From assembly GCF_900099805.1 (NCBI RefSeq), contig NZ_FNDR01000004.1:477501-541500 (forward strand): a stretch of 64,000 nt of DNA. Direction: 5' to 3'. This document shows, piece after piece, positions 8,239-16,756 of this stretch. The position numbers and the translations under genes were made by a program. The stretch's first letter is position 1. Each line of letters starts with the position of its first letter. The notes beneath the pieces were generated by a model that saw nothing but the letters and a program-made list of their open reading frames with translations, had not been told where the DNA came from and searched no databases. The DNA is from Variovorax sp. OV700. Lineage in GTDB: Bacteria; Pseudomonadota; Gammaproteobacteria; Burkholderiales; Burkholderiaceae_C.

Positions 8239-9428
8239 ACCCCCTGCGCCGGGCCGCCCCCAGCCGGCTCGCAGCTTCTGCGCGAGCGCGCGCCGTCGCG
8301 CCTCGCATTGCAACCGCCGCGCTCTGGCTTTTTGCGGCCGGCGCCGCTCACGCCGCGGTCGACTGCGAGTTCAATGATCGCAGTATCAACCTTTCGGACG
8401 CCAGCAACATCGCAGGCAAGACAGGGCTCCTGCGCTGCAAGGAACGCGAAACCGGCGAACTCCAGCGCGAGCAGCAAGTGCAGAACGGGGTTTTCACGGG
8501 CCTTGCGCGCTTCTACGAAAAAGGCAGACTGGCCAAGGAGCACGTCCTCAACGCCAAGGGCAACATCCACGGCCTTGCACGTGAGTTCGCGCCCAACGGG
8601 AAGGTCGTGCGCGAGGCCGTCTACGACGACGGCCGCGAGCGCGGGCTGGTGCGCAGTTTCTATCCCAGCGGCCAGTTGCGCCGCGTGACCTTCTATCCCG
8701 ACGTTGGAACCGACCGTGCCTTTGTCGAGTTCACCGAGCGCGGCAAGATGGCGGCACTGCGCTGCGGCGAAAAACCGATGCTAGCGCCGGCGGCAGACGA
8801 CGCCGGGCTGTGCGGGTTCACTGGCGGGCCTTCGCAAGTCGAGCTTTTCGATGAGCGCGGCATCCTGCGCTCGCGGCTCTCGTACCTGGCGGGCAAGCGC
8901 GTGCGTTCGCAGAACTTCTACGACAACGGCAAGCCGTCGGTGCAGGACGAAATCGTGGGCACCCAGCGCACCGAACGTCAGTTCTCGTCCGAGGGCGTGA
9001 AGCGCCGCGAAACGGTCTGGCGGATGCTCGAGCGCAGCGCGGTGCGGCAACGCGAGCAGGAGTACTCCGAAAAGGGCGCGCTCATCCGCGAACAACGCTG
9101 GAACCTTGCGGGCGATCCCGTCAGCGACGACAGCTATTACCTCAATGGCCAGCTTCGCAGCAAGTCCGTCTATCGCGGATCGGGCGATGCGCGCACGGTC
9201 GAGATCACCGAGTTCTACGATAGCGGCCAGCGCGCCGCCCACGGCCGCTTCCTGGTCGTGGGCCGCGGGCGGCAGGTGCCCATTGGCAAGCACCAGCGCT
9301 TCAGCGAGAAAGGCACGCTGCTGGCGGAGTCGAGCTTCGATGCCAAGGGCCGCGTGACCCGCGAGCGCAGCTGGGACGACAACGGCGTTCTGGAGCGCGA
9401 CGAAGATGTCTTCGACGAGAAGAGATAA
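8235..9428 (+). CDS. Exported MORN-variant / YwqK-like repeat protein
   Basis: A 397-residue protein. The ATG at 8235 overlaps the preceding stop (ATGA) and yields a signal peptide ending in AHAA, so it is preferred to an upstream in-frame start at 8154. The mature part is made of repeats of about 20-25 residues with an F-Y-x-x-G-x-L/V pattern (for example RFYEKGRLAKE, SFYPSGQLRRV, NFYDNGKPSVQ), the MORN variant seen in YwqK-type proteins. YwqK is named as an antitoxin in Bacillus, but exported proteobacterial versions have no established function. The repeats probably form an extended beta-sheet. Coupling to a VOC protein gives no clear functional clue. Confidence 0.75.
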   Translation: MNPLRRAAPSRLAASARARAVAPRIATAALWLFAAGAAHAAVDCEFNDRSINLSDASNIAGKTGLLRCKERETGELQREQQVQNGVFTGLARFYEKGRLAKEHVLNAKGNIHGLAREFAPNGKVVREAVYDDGRERGLVRSFYPSGQLRRVTFYPDVGTDRAFVEFTERGKMAALRCGEKPMLAPAADDAGLCGFTGGPSQVELFDERGILRSRLSYLAGKRVRSQNFYDNGKPSVQDEIVGTQRTERQFSSEGVKRRETVWRMLERSAVRQREQEYSEKGALIREQRWNLAGDPVSDDSYYLNGQLRSKSVYRGSGDARTVEITEFYDSGQRAAHGRFLVVGRGRQVPIGKHQRFSEKGTLLAESSFDAKGRVTRERSWDDNGVLERDEDVFDEKR

Positions 9429-9454
9429 CTCGCGGGCCCCCAGCCTCGCGCGCT

Positions 9455-10429
9455 TCAGTCCAGCTTGACCCCGGCCTGCTTGATGATGGGGCCCCAGCGC
9501 TGCGACTCGGCGCGCGACAGCGCCGCGAACTGCGCCGGCGTGCCGGGCATCGCTTCCATGCCGAAATCCTCGAAGCGCTTCTGCACCGCCGGTGTGCCGA
9601 ACGCACGGTTCAGGTCGCCGTTGAGCTTGGTCACCACGGCGGGCGGGAGGCCGGCCGGGCCGAGCACGCCCTGGAACGCGAACACCTCGGTATTGGGTAC
9701 CCCCACTTCCGCCAGCGTGGGCACGCTGGGCAGCAGCTTGCTGCGGGCGCCCGAGCCGATGGCGAGCACGCGGACCTTGTTGGCCTGCATGATCGACAGG
9801 CCCGAGGCCAGGTCCAGGAACATGCATGGCACCTGGCCGCCCATGACGTCGGCCATCGCGGGCGCCGCGCCTCGGTAGGGAATGTGGGTAATGAAAGTGC
9901 CGGTGCGCACCTTGAACATTTCCATGGCCAGGTGATGCGGCGAGCCGTTGCCCGGCGAGGCATAGTTGACCTTGCCCGGATTGGCCTTCACATAGGCCAG
10001 GAACTCCTTGAAGTTCTTGGCCGGGAAATCGGGATGGACCACCAACGCGAGCGGAAACTTGCCGATGGCGCCGATGTAGGTGAAGTCTTTCTCGGGGTTG
10101 AACGGCAGCTTGCCGAACAGGTGCTCGTTGAAGGCCAGCACCGCGTTGTCCGCCGACATCACGGTGTATCCGTCGGGCTTGCTCTTGGCGACCAGGTCGG
10201 CGCCAATGTTGGTGGAGGCGCCGGGCCGGTTGTCCACGACGATCTGCTGGCCCAGCGTCTGGCGCATGGCCTCGGCCAGCGTGCGCGCGATCACGTCGGT
10301 GCCGCCGCCCGCGGGATACGGCACCACCCACTTGATGATCTGCGAGGGATAGTCCTGCGCGCGTGCGAAGGGCGTGGCGGCCACGGCGGCGCCCGAAGCG
10401 AGCGTGGCAAGAAGTGTGCGGCGGTCCAT
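9455..10429 (-). CDS. Bug family (tripartite tricarboxylate transporter) solute-binding protein
   Basis: A 324-residue periplasmic binding protein. The ATG at 10429 follows a GGAGA site and gives a twin-arginine-like MDRRTLL signal ending in ARAQ. The mature start (YPSQIIKWVVPYPAGGGTD) and the later VDNRPGAS motif are diagnostic of Bug proteins, the binding components of TctABC transporters. No TctA/TctB permease genes lie nearby, which is usual for the large Bug families of Burkholderiales. It follows the DUF2783 and monooxygenase genes by a few bases on the same strand, so its ligand may be the aromatic or organic acid oxidised by that enzyme. Ligand identity is inference. Confidence 0.9.
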   Translation of the reverse strand: MDRRTLLATLASGAAVAATPFARAQDYPSQIIKWVVPYPAGGGTDVIARTLAEAMRQTLGQQIVVDNRPGASTNIGADLVAKSKPDGYTVMSADNAVLAFNEHLFGKLPFNPEKDFTYIGAIGKFPLALVVHPDFPAKNFKEFLAYVKANPGKVNYASPGNGSPHHLAMEMFKVRTGTFITHIPYRGAAPAMADVMGGQVPCMFLDLASGLSIMQANKVRVLAIGSGARSKLLPSVPTLAEVGVPNTEVFAFQGVLGPAGLPPAVVTKLNGDLNRAFGTPAVQKRFEDFGMEAMPGTPAQFAALSRAESQRWGPIIKQAGVKLD

Positions 10430-10434
10430 GTCGA

Positions 10435-10665
10435 TCAGTCTCCAGTTTGTAGTGATTCTGCTGCGGACAGCGATGGTACGGGCAGCGCATGCAGCGCGTC
10501 GGCCAGAGCGCGGCGGCAGCGTGCCTCGTCGCCGACCTGCTCGAACAGCAGCAGCGCGAGCCGCGCGAGGAACAGCGATTCGCGCTCTGCGCCGGCTTCG
10601 CTGATGGCGCGCGCGCACTCGGCATAAAGACGGTCCCGTGCGTCGGGATGAAGCGATGTCGTCAT
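10435..10665 (-). CDS. DUF2783 domain small protein
   Basis: A 76-residue acidic, Leu/Ala-rich helical protein. Its ATG at 10663-10665 overlaps the stop of the upstream monooxygenase in ATGA, indicating translational coupling. The sequence matches DUF2783, a family of about 60-80 residues found almost only next to class A flavin monooxygenases of the MhpA/PobA kind, so it is probably a partner or accessory of that enzyme. There is no known catalytic motif and no signal peptide. It would be missed by a gene finder that prefers a longer frame overlapping the monooxygenase. Family assignment is from pattern memory. Confidence 0.75.
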   Translation of the reverse strand: MTTSLHPDARDRLYAECARAISEAGAERESLFLARLALLLFEQVGDEARCRRALADALHALPVPSLSAAESLQTGD

Positions 10666-12449
10666 GCGGCAATCTCCTTGGTCGCAACCGCGGCCCGAGC
10701 CAGCGCGGTCGTCAGTTCGCCACGCGGCATGCGGTGCCAGCGCGCGGCCACGTGGCCGTCCGGGCGCAGCAGGTAGACGGCTCCGTCGCTTGCGCCAAGC
10801 GCTGCGAACACGGCCGGTCCGGCGTGCGCATCCGCGCCCTCGACGCCCGAACCTGCAATGGTGCGAACCGTGAATGGCAGGGCCCCTTGGCGGGCCTGCG
10901 CCACTTCGTCGGCGGGCAGCGGGACAGCATCGGCCCCCGGCTGCAACACCAGCAACGTGAAGACCGGGCCGATCCAGTCGCTCAGGTGGCCGTGTTCGAG
11001 CTGCTGCTCGGCCACCACCTCGCCGGGCAGCGGCCCCGCCGGCAGCGCATCGCCATCGCTGGACAGCGCCGAGTCTTCGTAGCGCACGGCCTGCGTCTGA
11101 CGGGGATTGATCAGTTGCGCAATGCCGCGATGCGATTCCGACAACGAAAGCGCGGCCTCGCGCAGCAGATCGAAGCCGCGCGAAGGCGGCGACATGAACT
11201 CGGTGCTGCGCATCGCGTTCTCCGCGTTCACATGAAAGGCCGCAATGCGCTCCTGCGAGTACGAATCGAGCAGCGCAGGGTCCGACAGGCCGCGTGCCAC
11301 GAATGCCAGCTTCCAGGCCAGGTTGTCGGCATCGTCGAAGCCCGAATTGAGGCCGCGCACACCGAAGATCGGCATGGCGTGCGCCGCATTGCCAGCAAAG
11401 AGCACACGGCCATGCCGATAGCTTGCGAGCGTCATTGCCCCCGCGCGGTAGACCGAGGTCCACACCGTTTTCCAAGGCAGGTGGCCTTCGCCGATCGCGT
11501 CGAGATGGCGCTGAACGAACTCGGCCACCGCGGCCGGCTGCAGCGCTTCCTCGGTGCTCTGGCCCGCGCGCAGCTGGTAATCGATGCGCCAGATATCGTC
11601 GGGCTGGCGGTGCATCAGCACGGTCGAGCCGGGGTTCCACGTCGGATCGAACCAAGCGCGGCGCTCGGTCGGGTGCTCGCTGTGCAGCTCGATGTCGATG
11701 ATCACGTAGCGGCCTTCGTAGCCCGTGCCCTCGAGCGCGAGCCCCAGCGCCTTGCGCACGAAGCTCTGCCCGCCATCGCAGGCCGCGAGCCACTGGCCCT
11801 GTAACCGATACGCGTCGTCGGCATTGCGCACGTCGAGCGTCACGCCGTCCTCATCCCGCACGATGCCGGTGAGCTCGGTGCCCCAGCGAATGTCGATGAC
11901 CCCCGGCGTCTTTTCGTTGCGGCGGAAGATCTCTTCCAGCAGGTACTGCTCGATGTAGTACTGCTCCAGGTTGATCATCGGCGGCAGCTTCTGCTTCTCG
12001 TCGTGCGGCATCTCGAAGCGAAAAACCTCGGACGTCTTGTAGAAGCTGCGCCCGCCGGTCCAAGGCAGCCCCTTGGCCATGAAGGCCGGCAGCACGCCAA
12101 GCCGTTCCATGATCTCCAGGCTGCGGCGCGATATGCAGGCCGCGCGGCTGCCCACGCACACCGTGTCGTCGGCTTCGAGAATCACGCAGCGCACGCCCTG
12201 GTTCGCAAGCCCCAGCGCGAGCGCCATTCCGACGGGTCCGCCGCCCGCAATCACCACGGGGTGGCGGCCGGGCTCCATGCCGTCGTGTTCGAGCGGCGGC
12301 GTCCAGGGCTTGTAGCGCGCGTAGTGAAAGGCGCCGACGGAGGGCGGCAACTCGGAGGCACTGGCCATTGGCGGCACAGGGCCCGTCGCGGCATCGGCCG
12401 CGCGCGTGCCGGGCGCCGGTGCAGCGACCGCAATGGTGGGGTTCGTCAT
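10662..12449 (-). CDS. Class A FAD-dependent aromatic monooxygenase (MhpA-like)
   Basis: A 595-residue flavoprotein. After about 60 low-complexity residues comes the dinucleotide-binding GGGPVG motif, with VILEADD at the second strand end. The second FAD motif reads FAGNAAHAMPIFGVRGLNSG, followed by DADNLAWKL; the usual Asp of the GD motif is Asn here. Class A monooxygenases use NAD(P)H and oxygen to hydroxylate phenols and related aromatics; length and C-terminal extension resemble MhpA (3-(3-hydroxyphenyl)propionate hydroxylase). It is followed by DUF2783 (4-base overlap) and a Bug protein, and faces a LuxR-type regulator across a palindrome. Substrate unknown; it may act on an aromatic acid taken up via the Bug protein. 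Confidence 0.85.
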   Translation of the reverse strand: MTNPTIAVAAPAPGTRAADAATGPVPPMASASELPPSVGAFHYARYKPWTPPLEHDGMEPGRHPVVIAGGGPVGMALALGLANQGVRCVILEADDTVCVGSRAACISRRSLEIMERLGVLPAFMAKGLPWTGGRSFYKTSEVFRFEMPHDEKQKLPPMINLEQYYIEQYLLEEIFRRNEKTPGVIDIRWGTELTGIVRDEDGVTLDVRNADDAYRLQGQWLAACDGGQSFVRKALGLALEGTGYEGRYVIIDIELHSEHPTERRAWFDPTWNPGSTVLMHRQPDDIWRIDYQLRAGQSTEEALQPAAVAEFVQRHLDAIGEGHLPWKTVWTSVYRAGAMTLASYRHGRVLFAGNAAHAMPIFGVRGLNSGFDDADNLAWKLAFVARGLSDPALLDSYSQERIAAFHVNAENAMRSTEFMSPPSRGFDLLREAALSLSESHRGIAQLINPRQTQAVRYEDSALSSDGDALPAGPLPGEVVAEQQLEHGHLSDWIGPVFTLLVLQPGADAVPLPADEVAQARQGALPFTVRTIAGSGVEGADAHAGPAVFAALGASDGAVYLLRPDGHVAARWHRMPRGELTTALARAAVATKEIAA

Positions 12450-12488
12450 GCAGCGGGATTGTCCCGATGCGCAGCGCCGGCCACTGTC

Positions 12489-12508
12489 ATAACTTCGTAC
12501 GAAGTAAT
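12489..12508. promoter_or_regulatory. Palindromic operator candidate between monooxygenase and LuxR-type gene
   Basis: ACTTCGTACGAAGT (12492-12505) is a perfect 14-base palindrome. One mismatched pair further out, the symmetry continues to 20 bases. It sits in the 81-base gap between the divergent monooxygenase and LuxR-type regulator starts. Placement and symmetry suggest the binding site of the adjacent regulator, which would control both directions. No convincing promoter hexamers could be assigned. Confidence 0.5.
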
Positions 12509-12530
12509 TACCCTTGGCTCATCTGCTCTC

Positions 12531-13319
12531 ATGAGGCGTTGGCGCATTCAACCCGCCGCGGACAGTGCGCTGTCCGCGGCCATCGTCAGCGACGTGCTGG
12601 CAGGTGTCGCCACGCCGCATCTGGCGGCCAGCTGCCTCGCGGCCATGCACCGCGTGATGCCCGTGACCTTCTGCACCGTGTTCGCGGTCGATGCCACCGG
12701 CCGCATCGAGGCGGTGTCGGCCGCCAGCAGCTACGGCACCACGGCCGAACGAACGACCGAGCGCTACGTGGCGCAGCGCTTCGACCTTCTCGATCCCAAC
12801 ATGATCTGGCTTGCATCGCGCAAGCTGCCCAAGCGCCCGCAACTCTGGCTGGGCCATCAGCGTGCCGACGAAGTGGCCGACCCCGCCTACCGTGCGGCCT
12901 GCTATGGCGACGTGGGCATCAGGGAACGTGCGTCGGTGCTGCTGCTGACACCGGCCGGCCAGCGCGTGGCCGTGAGCTTCTACCGCAGCCTCGCGCAGTC
13001 CGAGTTCGACGCCGCCGACTTCGCGAAGATCGAAAGCCATGCCACCCTGCTCGCCGATGCCACCCTGGCCCACGGCCGCAGCGCGATGGCCACGCGCGAA
13101 GCGGTGGCGCCCGCCCTCGCCTCGCGCCTCTTGACCTTGAGCCTGCGCGAACGCGAGGTCATCGGCCACCTGCTCGCGGGCAAGACCGCCAAGCAGGTGG
13201 CGCGCGACGTGGGCATCGAGCTGACCACGGTGCGCACCCACCAGTACCGGGCGTTCCGCCGGCTCGGGATACGCACGCAGAAGGAACTGCTGCTGCGCGT
13301 GACACAGGAAGCGCCGTAG
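12531..13319 (+). CDS. LuxR-type transcriptional regulator
   Basis: A 262-residue regulator with a C-terminal LuxR-type helix-turn-helix (about residues 200-258: LSLREREVIGHLLAGKTAKQ, then VARDVGIELTTVRTHQYRAF in the recognition region). The N-terminal 190 residues resemble a GAF/autoinducer-like sensing domain but match no family I can name. No receiver Asp pocket is visible, so it is not an obvious response regulator. The ATG at 12531 is the first after the palindrome. It is divergent from the monooxygenase gene, so it probably regulates that operon in response to an aromatic substrate; this is inferred from position only. Confidence 0.8.
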   Translation: MRRWRIQPAADSALSAAIVSDVLAGVATPHLAASCLAAMHRVMPVTFCTVFAVDATGRIEAVSAASSYGTTAERTTERYVAQRFDLLDPNMIWLASRKLPKRPQLWLGHQRADEVADPAYRAACYGDVGIRERASVLLLTPAGQRVAVSFYRSLAQSEFDAADFAKIESHATLLADATLAHGRSAMATREAVAPALASRLLTLSLREREVIGHLLAGKTAKQVARDVGIELTTVRTHQYRAFRRLGIRTQKELLLRVTQEAP

Positions 13320-13328
13320 CGCTTCGCC

Positions 13329-14093
13329 TTACTTGGCGGCGTCCAGGCGCTTCTGCATGCGCGCCGAACGCTCGGCCGATGGCGGATGCGAGCTCATGAG
13401 CGAGCTGCCGGTGGCGCCGCCGCCGAGCTTGGCCAGCTTGTCGAACGCGCTGACCAGCCCCTTGCGCTCGAGCTTGCGTTCGGTGAGCAGGTCGAAGGAA
13501 TAGTTGTCGGCCGCGCTTTCGTTTGCTTGCGAGAACTGCGCGTTGACGAACTTCTCGCCCAGGTCGCCGGCTTGCGACTGCGACAGCTGGGCCGCCACGC
13601 CGCCGGCGGCGCCGGCCAGTCCGCGAACGGCCGAGGCGGCGTAGGCCGTCTGCATGCGCGACTTCGAATGGCCCAGCGCCACGTGACCGATCTCGTGGCC
13701 GATGACGCCGCGCAATTCGTCGTCGTTCATCAGGTCCATGAGGCCGCTGTACACGCGGATGCAGCCGTTGGCCATCGCCCAGGCATTCACGTCGCTGGTC
13801 ATGTAGACCTTGTAGTTGGCCGTCTTGCCGTTCACGGTGGTGGGCATCTGCTTGATGACCTGGTTCAGGCGCGTGGCGTAGCGGCTGCTGGCCGGCGCGA
13901 TCTGGTTCTTCTGGTCCATGGCGGCGCACGACTGGTCGGACATCGTGGCGATCTCGCCGTCGCTCAGCGACATGGCCTTGAAGGCCGAGCCGCCCGCCTG
14001 GGTGAGTGCGCCGGTGTCGGCGTTCTTCATGGTTTCGCAGCCCGCGAGGGCGAAGGCCGCAACGACGGCGGCCGCAATAGGCAAATAACGCAT
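13329..14093 (-). CDS. M48 family zinc metalloprotease lipoprotein (LoiP/YggG-like)
   Basis: A 254-residue lipoprotein with lipobox LAGC at residues 16-19 and the zinc motif HEIGH, with the third ligand Glu expected in NESAADNYSFDLL further on. This matches the periplasmic M48B proteases LoiP/YggG, which help outer-membrane protein quality control. The C-terminal SSHPPSAERSARM motif is conserved in the family. The gene is convergent with the LuxR-type gene (10-base gap). A 140-base region upstream with an AT-rich stretch near 14100-14120 probably holds its promoter. Confidence 0.9.
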   Translation of the reverse strand: MRYLPIAAAVVAAFALAGCETMKNADTGALTQAGGSAFKAMSLSDGEIATMSDQSCAAMDQKNQIAPASSRYATRLNQVIKQMPTTVNGKTANYKVYMTSDVNAWAMANGCIRVYSGLMDLMNDDELRGVIGHEIGHVALGHSKSRMQTAYAASAVRGLAGAAGGVAAQLSQSQAGDLGEKFVNAQFSQANESAADNYSFDLLTERKLERKGLVSAFDKLAKLGGGATGSSLMSSHPPSAERSARMQKRLDAAK

Positions 14094-14234
14094 CGAAAAC
14101 TCCCGTTTTTCTTGATTTGAATGGCGACCGCGGAAGCAGCCGCCGAACGCACTGCCGCTCGCGAATGATTCCGAGTCGCGGCAGCGGGAGGATCATAGCC
14201 ATGGCGGGCGCGATACCCGCGAAGCGCGGCGGCT

Positions 14235-15305
14235 TCAGTCTTCGCCGGCGTCCTCGGCCTGCGGGTTCACCAGCGACACCGGCGCCACCTTCGGCCGCCC
14301 GCTCGTCGACACGATCTCCTGGTCGATTGCACCGAACAGCGAGCGGCCGTCCAGACCCTTCATCTCGATGCGGATCGTGTCGCCGAACTTCATGAACTCG
14401 GTCGCGGGCTCGCCTCCCTGGATGGTCTCGATGCAGCGCTTCTCCGCAATGCACGAGTAGCCCTTGGGCCAATCCATCTGGCCATTCCTTTCCACGCCCT
14501 TGTTGCTTACGGTGCCGCTGCCGACGATGCTGCCGGCGCGCACGTTGCGCGTCTTGGCGATGTGGGCAATGAGCTGGCCGAAGTGAAAAGTCATCTCGGG
14601 TCCGGCGTCGCACATGCCGACCTTGCGGCCGTTCCAGCTGCTTTGCAGCGTCAGGTGCACGCGGCCGTCCTGCCAGGCTTCGCCGATCTCGTCGAGCGTC
14701 ACGGCCACGGGGCTGAAGGCGGTGGCCGGCTTGCTCTGGAAGAAGCCGAAGCCCTTGGCAAGCTCGGCCGGAATCAGGTTGCGCAGGCTCACGTCATTGG
14801 CCAGCATCACCAAGCGGATGCCGTCGAGGGCCTGGTCGGGCGTGGCGCCCATTTTCACGTCGCCGGTGATCACCGCGATCTCGGCCTCGAAGTCGATGCC
14901 CATGGCTTCACTGGGCACGACCACGTCGTCGGTCGGACCGAGGAAGTCGTCGCTGCCGCCCTGGTACATCAGCGGGTCGGAATAGAAGCTCTCGGGCACC
15001 TCCGCGTTGCGAGCCTTGCGCACCAGCTCGACGTGGTTCAGGTAGGCCGAGCCGTCGGCCCACTGGTAGGCGCGCGGCAGGGGCGCCATGCACACCGAGG
15101 GATCGAACGGGAAGGAATGGCGCGCGCGGCCCGTGTTGACGGCGTCGTACAGGTCCTGCAGCTGCGGGCCCATGAAGCCCCAATCGTCCAGCACCTGCTG
15201 CAGCCGGCTCGCGATGCCGGTGGCGTAGTGGGCGAGCGTGAGGTCGCGCGAGACGACGACGAGCTGGCCGTCGCGCGAGCCGTCCTTCAGGGTGGCGAGT
15301 TTCAT
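14235..15305 (-). CDS. Fumarylacetoacetate hydrolase family protein
   Basis: A 356-residue enzyme of the FAA hydrolase superfamily. The metal-binding DFEAEIAVITGDV region, the MLANDVSLRNL segment and the GSGTVSNKG motif are present. Members hydrolyse carbon-carbon bonds in fumarylacetoacetate or related acylpyruvates, or act as decarboxylases/isomerases in aromatic degradation. Length is between FahA (about 420) and short FAH proteins (about 220-290), with an N-terminal domain like that of FahA-like proteins of Burkholderiales. No homogentisate dioxygenase is nearby, so tyrosine breakdown cannot be claimed. It diverges from the DUF3108 gene. Confidence 0.85.
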   Translation of the reverse strand: MKLATLKDGSRDGQLVVVSRDLTLAHYATGIASRLQQVLDDWGFMGPQLQDLYDAVNTGRARHSFPFDPSVCMAPLPRAYQWADGSAYLNHVELVRKARNAEVPESFYSDPLMYQGGSDDFLGPTDDVVVPSEAMGIDFEAEIAVITGDVKMGATPDQALDGIRLVMLANDVSLRNLIPAELAKGFGFFQSKPATAFSPVAVTLDEIGEAWQDGRVHLTLQSSWNGRKVGMCDAGPEMTFHFGQLIAHIAKTRNVRAGSIVGSGTVSNKGVERNGQMDWPKGYSCIAEKRCIETIQGGEPATEFMKFGDTIRIEMKGLDGRSLFGAIDQEIVSTSGRPKVAPVSLVNPQAEDAGED

Positions 15306-15439
15306 GATGGCAAATGCGTGATGAAGGACACGGCGCGAACACGAGAGCCGGCGCCGCGCCCACTAAACTGGTTGAACGGGCGGCAGTGTACCGAGGTGCT
15401 CTTGGTGAACCTCCGCGCTGGCGCCCACTCCACCACCCC

Positions 15440-16636
15440 ATGCCGACGCTCGTCGCCCCCCTGCCGCCGTCCACCGCCCCTCCCGGCCGCCCCTCGTGGC
15501 GGGTGCTGGCCGGGTTGACGCTGGCGGTGGCGCTGGTCCACGTGCTGCTGCTGGGACTGGCGCCGGCCGCCATGGGGCCTGACCCCTCGCCCCTCGCGAA
15601 CAAGTTCATTACCCGCACCATCGTGATCGCACCACCGGCTGCGGAAAAGCCGACAGCGCCGGCTGCCGTGGCGCCCGCCGCCCCAGCCAAACCACCGCCG
15701 CCCGCAAAACCGCGGCGGCCGCGCGAGCCATCCCCGCCCAAGCCGGCGACGGCACCGGCGCCCCAGGTTTCCGAACAGCCCCCCCCGCCAACGCCCGATG
15801 TCATGGCACAGAACGCTCCCGATACAGGGGCTACCGCCCCTGAACCGGCGGCAAGCGCTCCGGCAGGCGCGGCACTGGGCGGCGCGGGCAGCACGGCCAA
15901 CACCGGCATGGAGAGCGGCACGCCCGGCGGGTCCGCGGGCGCGGCCTCCGCCACGGCGGGCAACGTCGTGGGAGCTGAAGCGCTGCGCATTCCGGGCTCC
16001 GTGAAACTGGCCTTTGCGGTCACCGGCCAACAGGGCGCCTCGCCGATGCAGGGCGTTTTCGGCGACCTGGTCTGGCTGCAGGACGGCAGCAGCTACGACG
16101 CCCGGCTGTCGCTCAAATTCCTGTTCAAGACCATTCGCAGCCAACACAGCACCGGCCAGATCGGAGCCACCGGCATCGAGCCGGCGCGCTTCTCCGAGAG
16201 CCGCAAGGGCGAGGTGGCCTCGCATTTCCTGCGCGACCAGGGACAGGTGATGTTCAGTAACAACGCGCCGAGCGTGCCCCTGCTTCCGGGGGCGCAAGAC
16301 AGGCTCAGCGTAGTGATGCAGTTGGGCGGCATGCTGGCCGGCAATCCGGCCCGCTACCCGGCCGGCAGCCGAATTTCCGTCCAGACGGTCGGGCCGCGCG
16401 ACGCGGGCGTGTGGGTGTTCAACATCGAAGGCGAAGAGCAGATGACGGTGCCGGCCGGCGAGTACGCGGTGCGCAAGCTCACACGCGACCCGCGGCGCGA
16501 GTTCGACGACAAGGTCGAAATCTGGCTCGCCCCGGCAATGGGGTACCTACCGGTACGGATGAAACTGACACAGCCCAACGGCGATTTCGCCGACATGCAG
16601 TTGCGCGAAACCCTTCCCGCCGGCCCGGCCAGCTGA
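15440..16636 (+). CDS. DUF3108 domain protein with N-terminal membrane anchor
   Basis: About 398 residues from the ATG at 15440; an in-frame start at 15314 would add a charged stretch before the membrane segment. One transmembrane helix (residues about 25-48) is followed by a Pro/Ala/Lys-rich linker of about 130 residues, similar to the periplasm-spanning part of TonB, and then a C-terminal domain of about 220 residues matching DUF3108 (beta-rich, with TRDPRREFDDKVEIWLAP near the end). The family is periplasmic and widespread in betaproteobacteria, without an assigned function. The TonB-like anchor is only a topological similarity; the C-terminal domain is not TonB_C. Confidence 0.75.
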   Translation: MPTLVAPLPPSTAPPGRPSWRVLAGLTLAVALVHVLLLGLAPAAMGPDPSPLANKFITRTIVIAPPAAEKPTAPAAVAPAAPAKPPPPAKPRRPREPSPPKPATAPAPQVSEQPPPPTPDVMAQNAPDTGATAPEPAASAPAGAALGGAGSTANTGMESGTPGGSAGAASATAGNVVGAEALRIPGSVKLAFAVTGQQGASPMQGVFGDLVWLQDGSSYDARLSLKFLFKTIRSQHSTGQIGATGIEPARFSESRKGEVASHFLRDQGQVMFSNNAPSVPLLPGAQDRLSVVMQLGGMLAGNPARYPAGSRISVQTVGPRDAGVWVFNIEGEEQMTVPAGEYAVRKLTRDPRREFDDKVEIWLAPAMGYLPVRMKLTQPNGDFADMQLRETLPAGPAS

Positions 16637-16689
16637 GCGTACAAATCAAGTAAAGAAACACTGTTGTGACTGCAATGCGACAACCCTTC

Positions 16690-16717
16690 TTGAAACTGGC
16701 GCGTTGATTGCTATCTA
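16690..16717 (+). promoter_or_regulatory. Sigma-70-type promoter for the DUF3567 gene
   Basis: TTGAAA at 16690-16695 and TATCTA at 16712-16717 are separated by 16 bases, a good match to the housekeeping consensus. Transcription would start near 16724, exactly at an in-frame ATG. This favours the next ATG (16757) as the real start, since it leaves a leader of about 33 bases. Confidence 0.55.
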
Positions 16718-16756
16718 ACCCTCATGAACGCCATCGACATCCTCACAGGCCCCGCA

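Noticed and set aside
12488..12510. Resemblance of the ATAACTTCGTA stretch to a loxP arm.
   Set aside because: The 8-base spacer and second arm spacing of loxP are absent. It is a continuous short palindrome between divergent genes, better explained as an operator.
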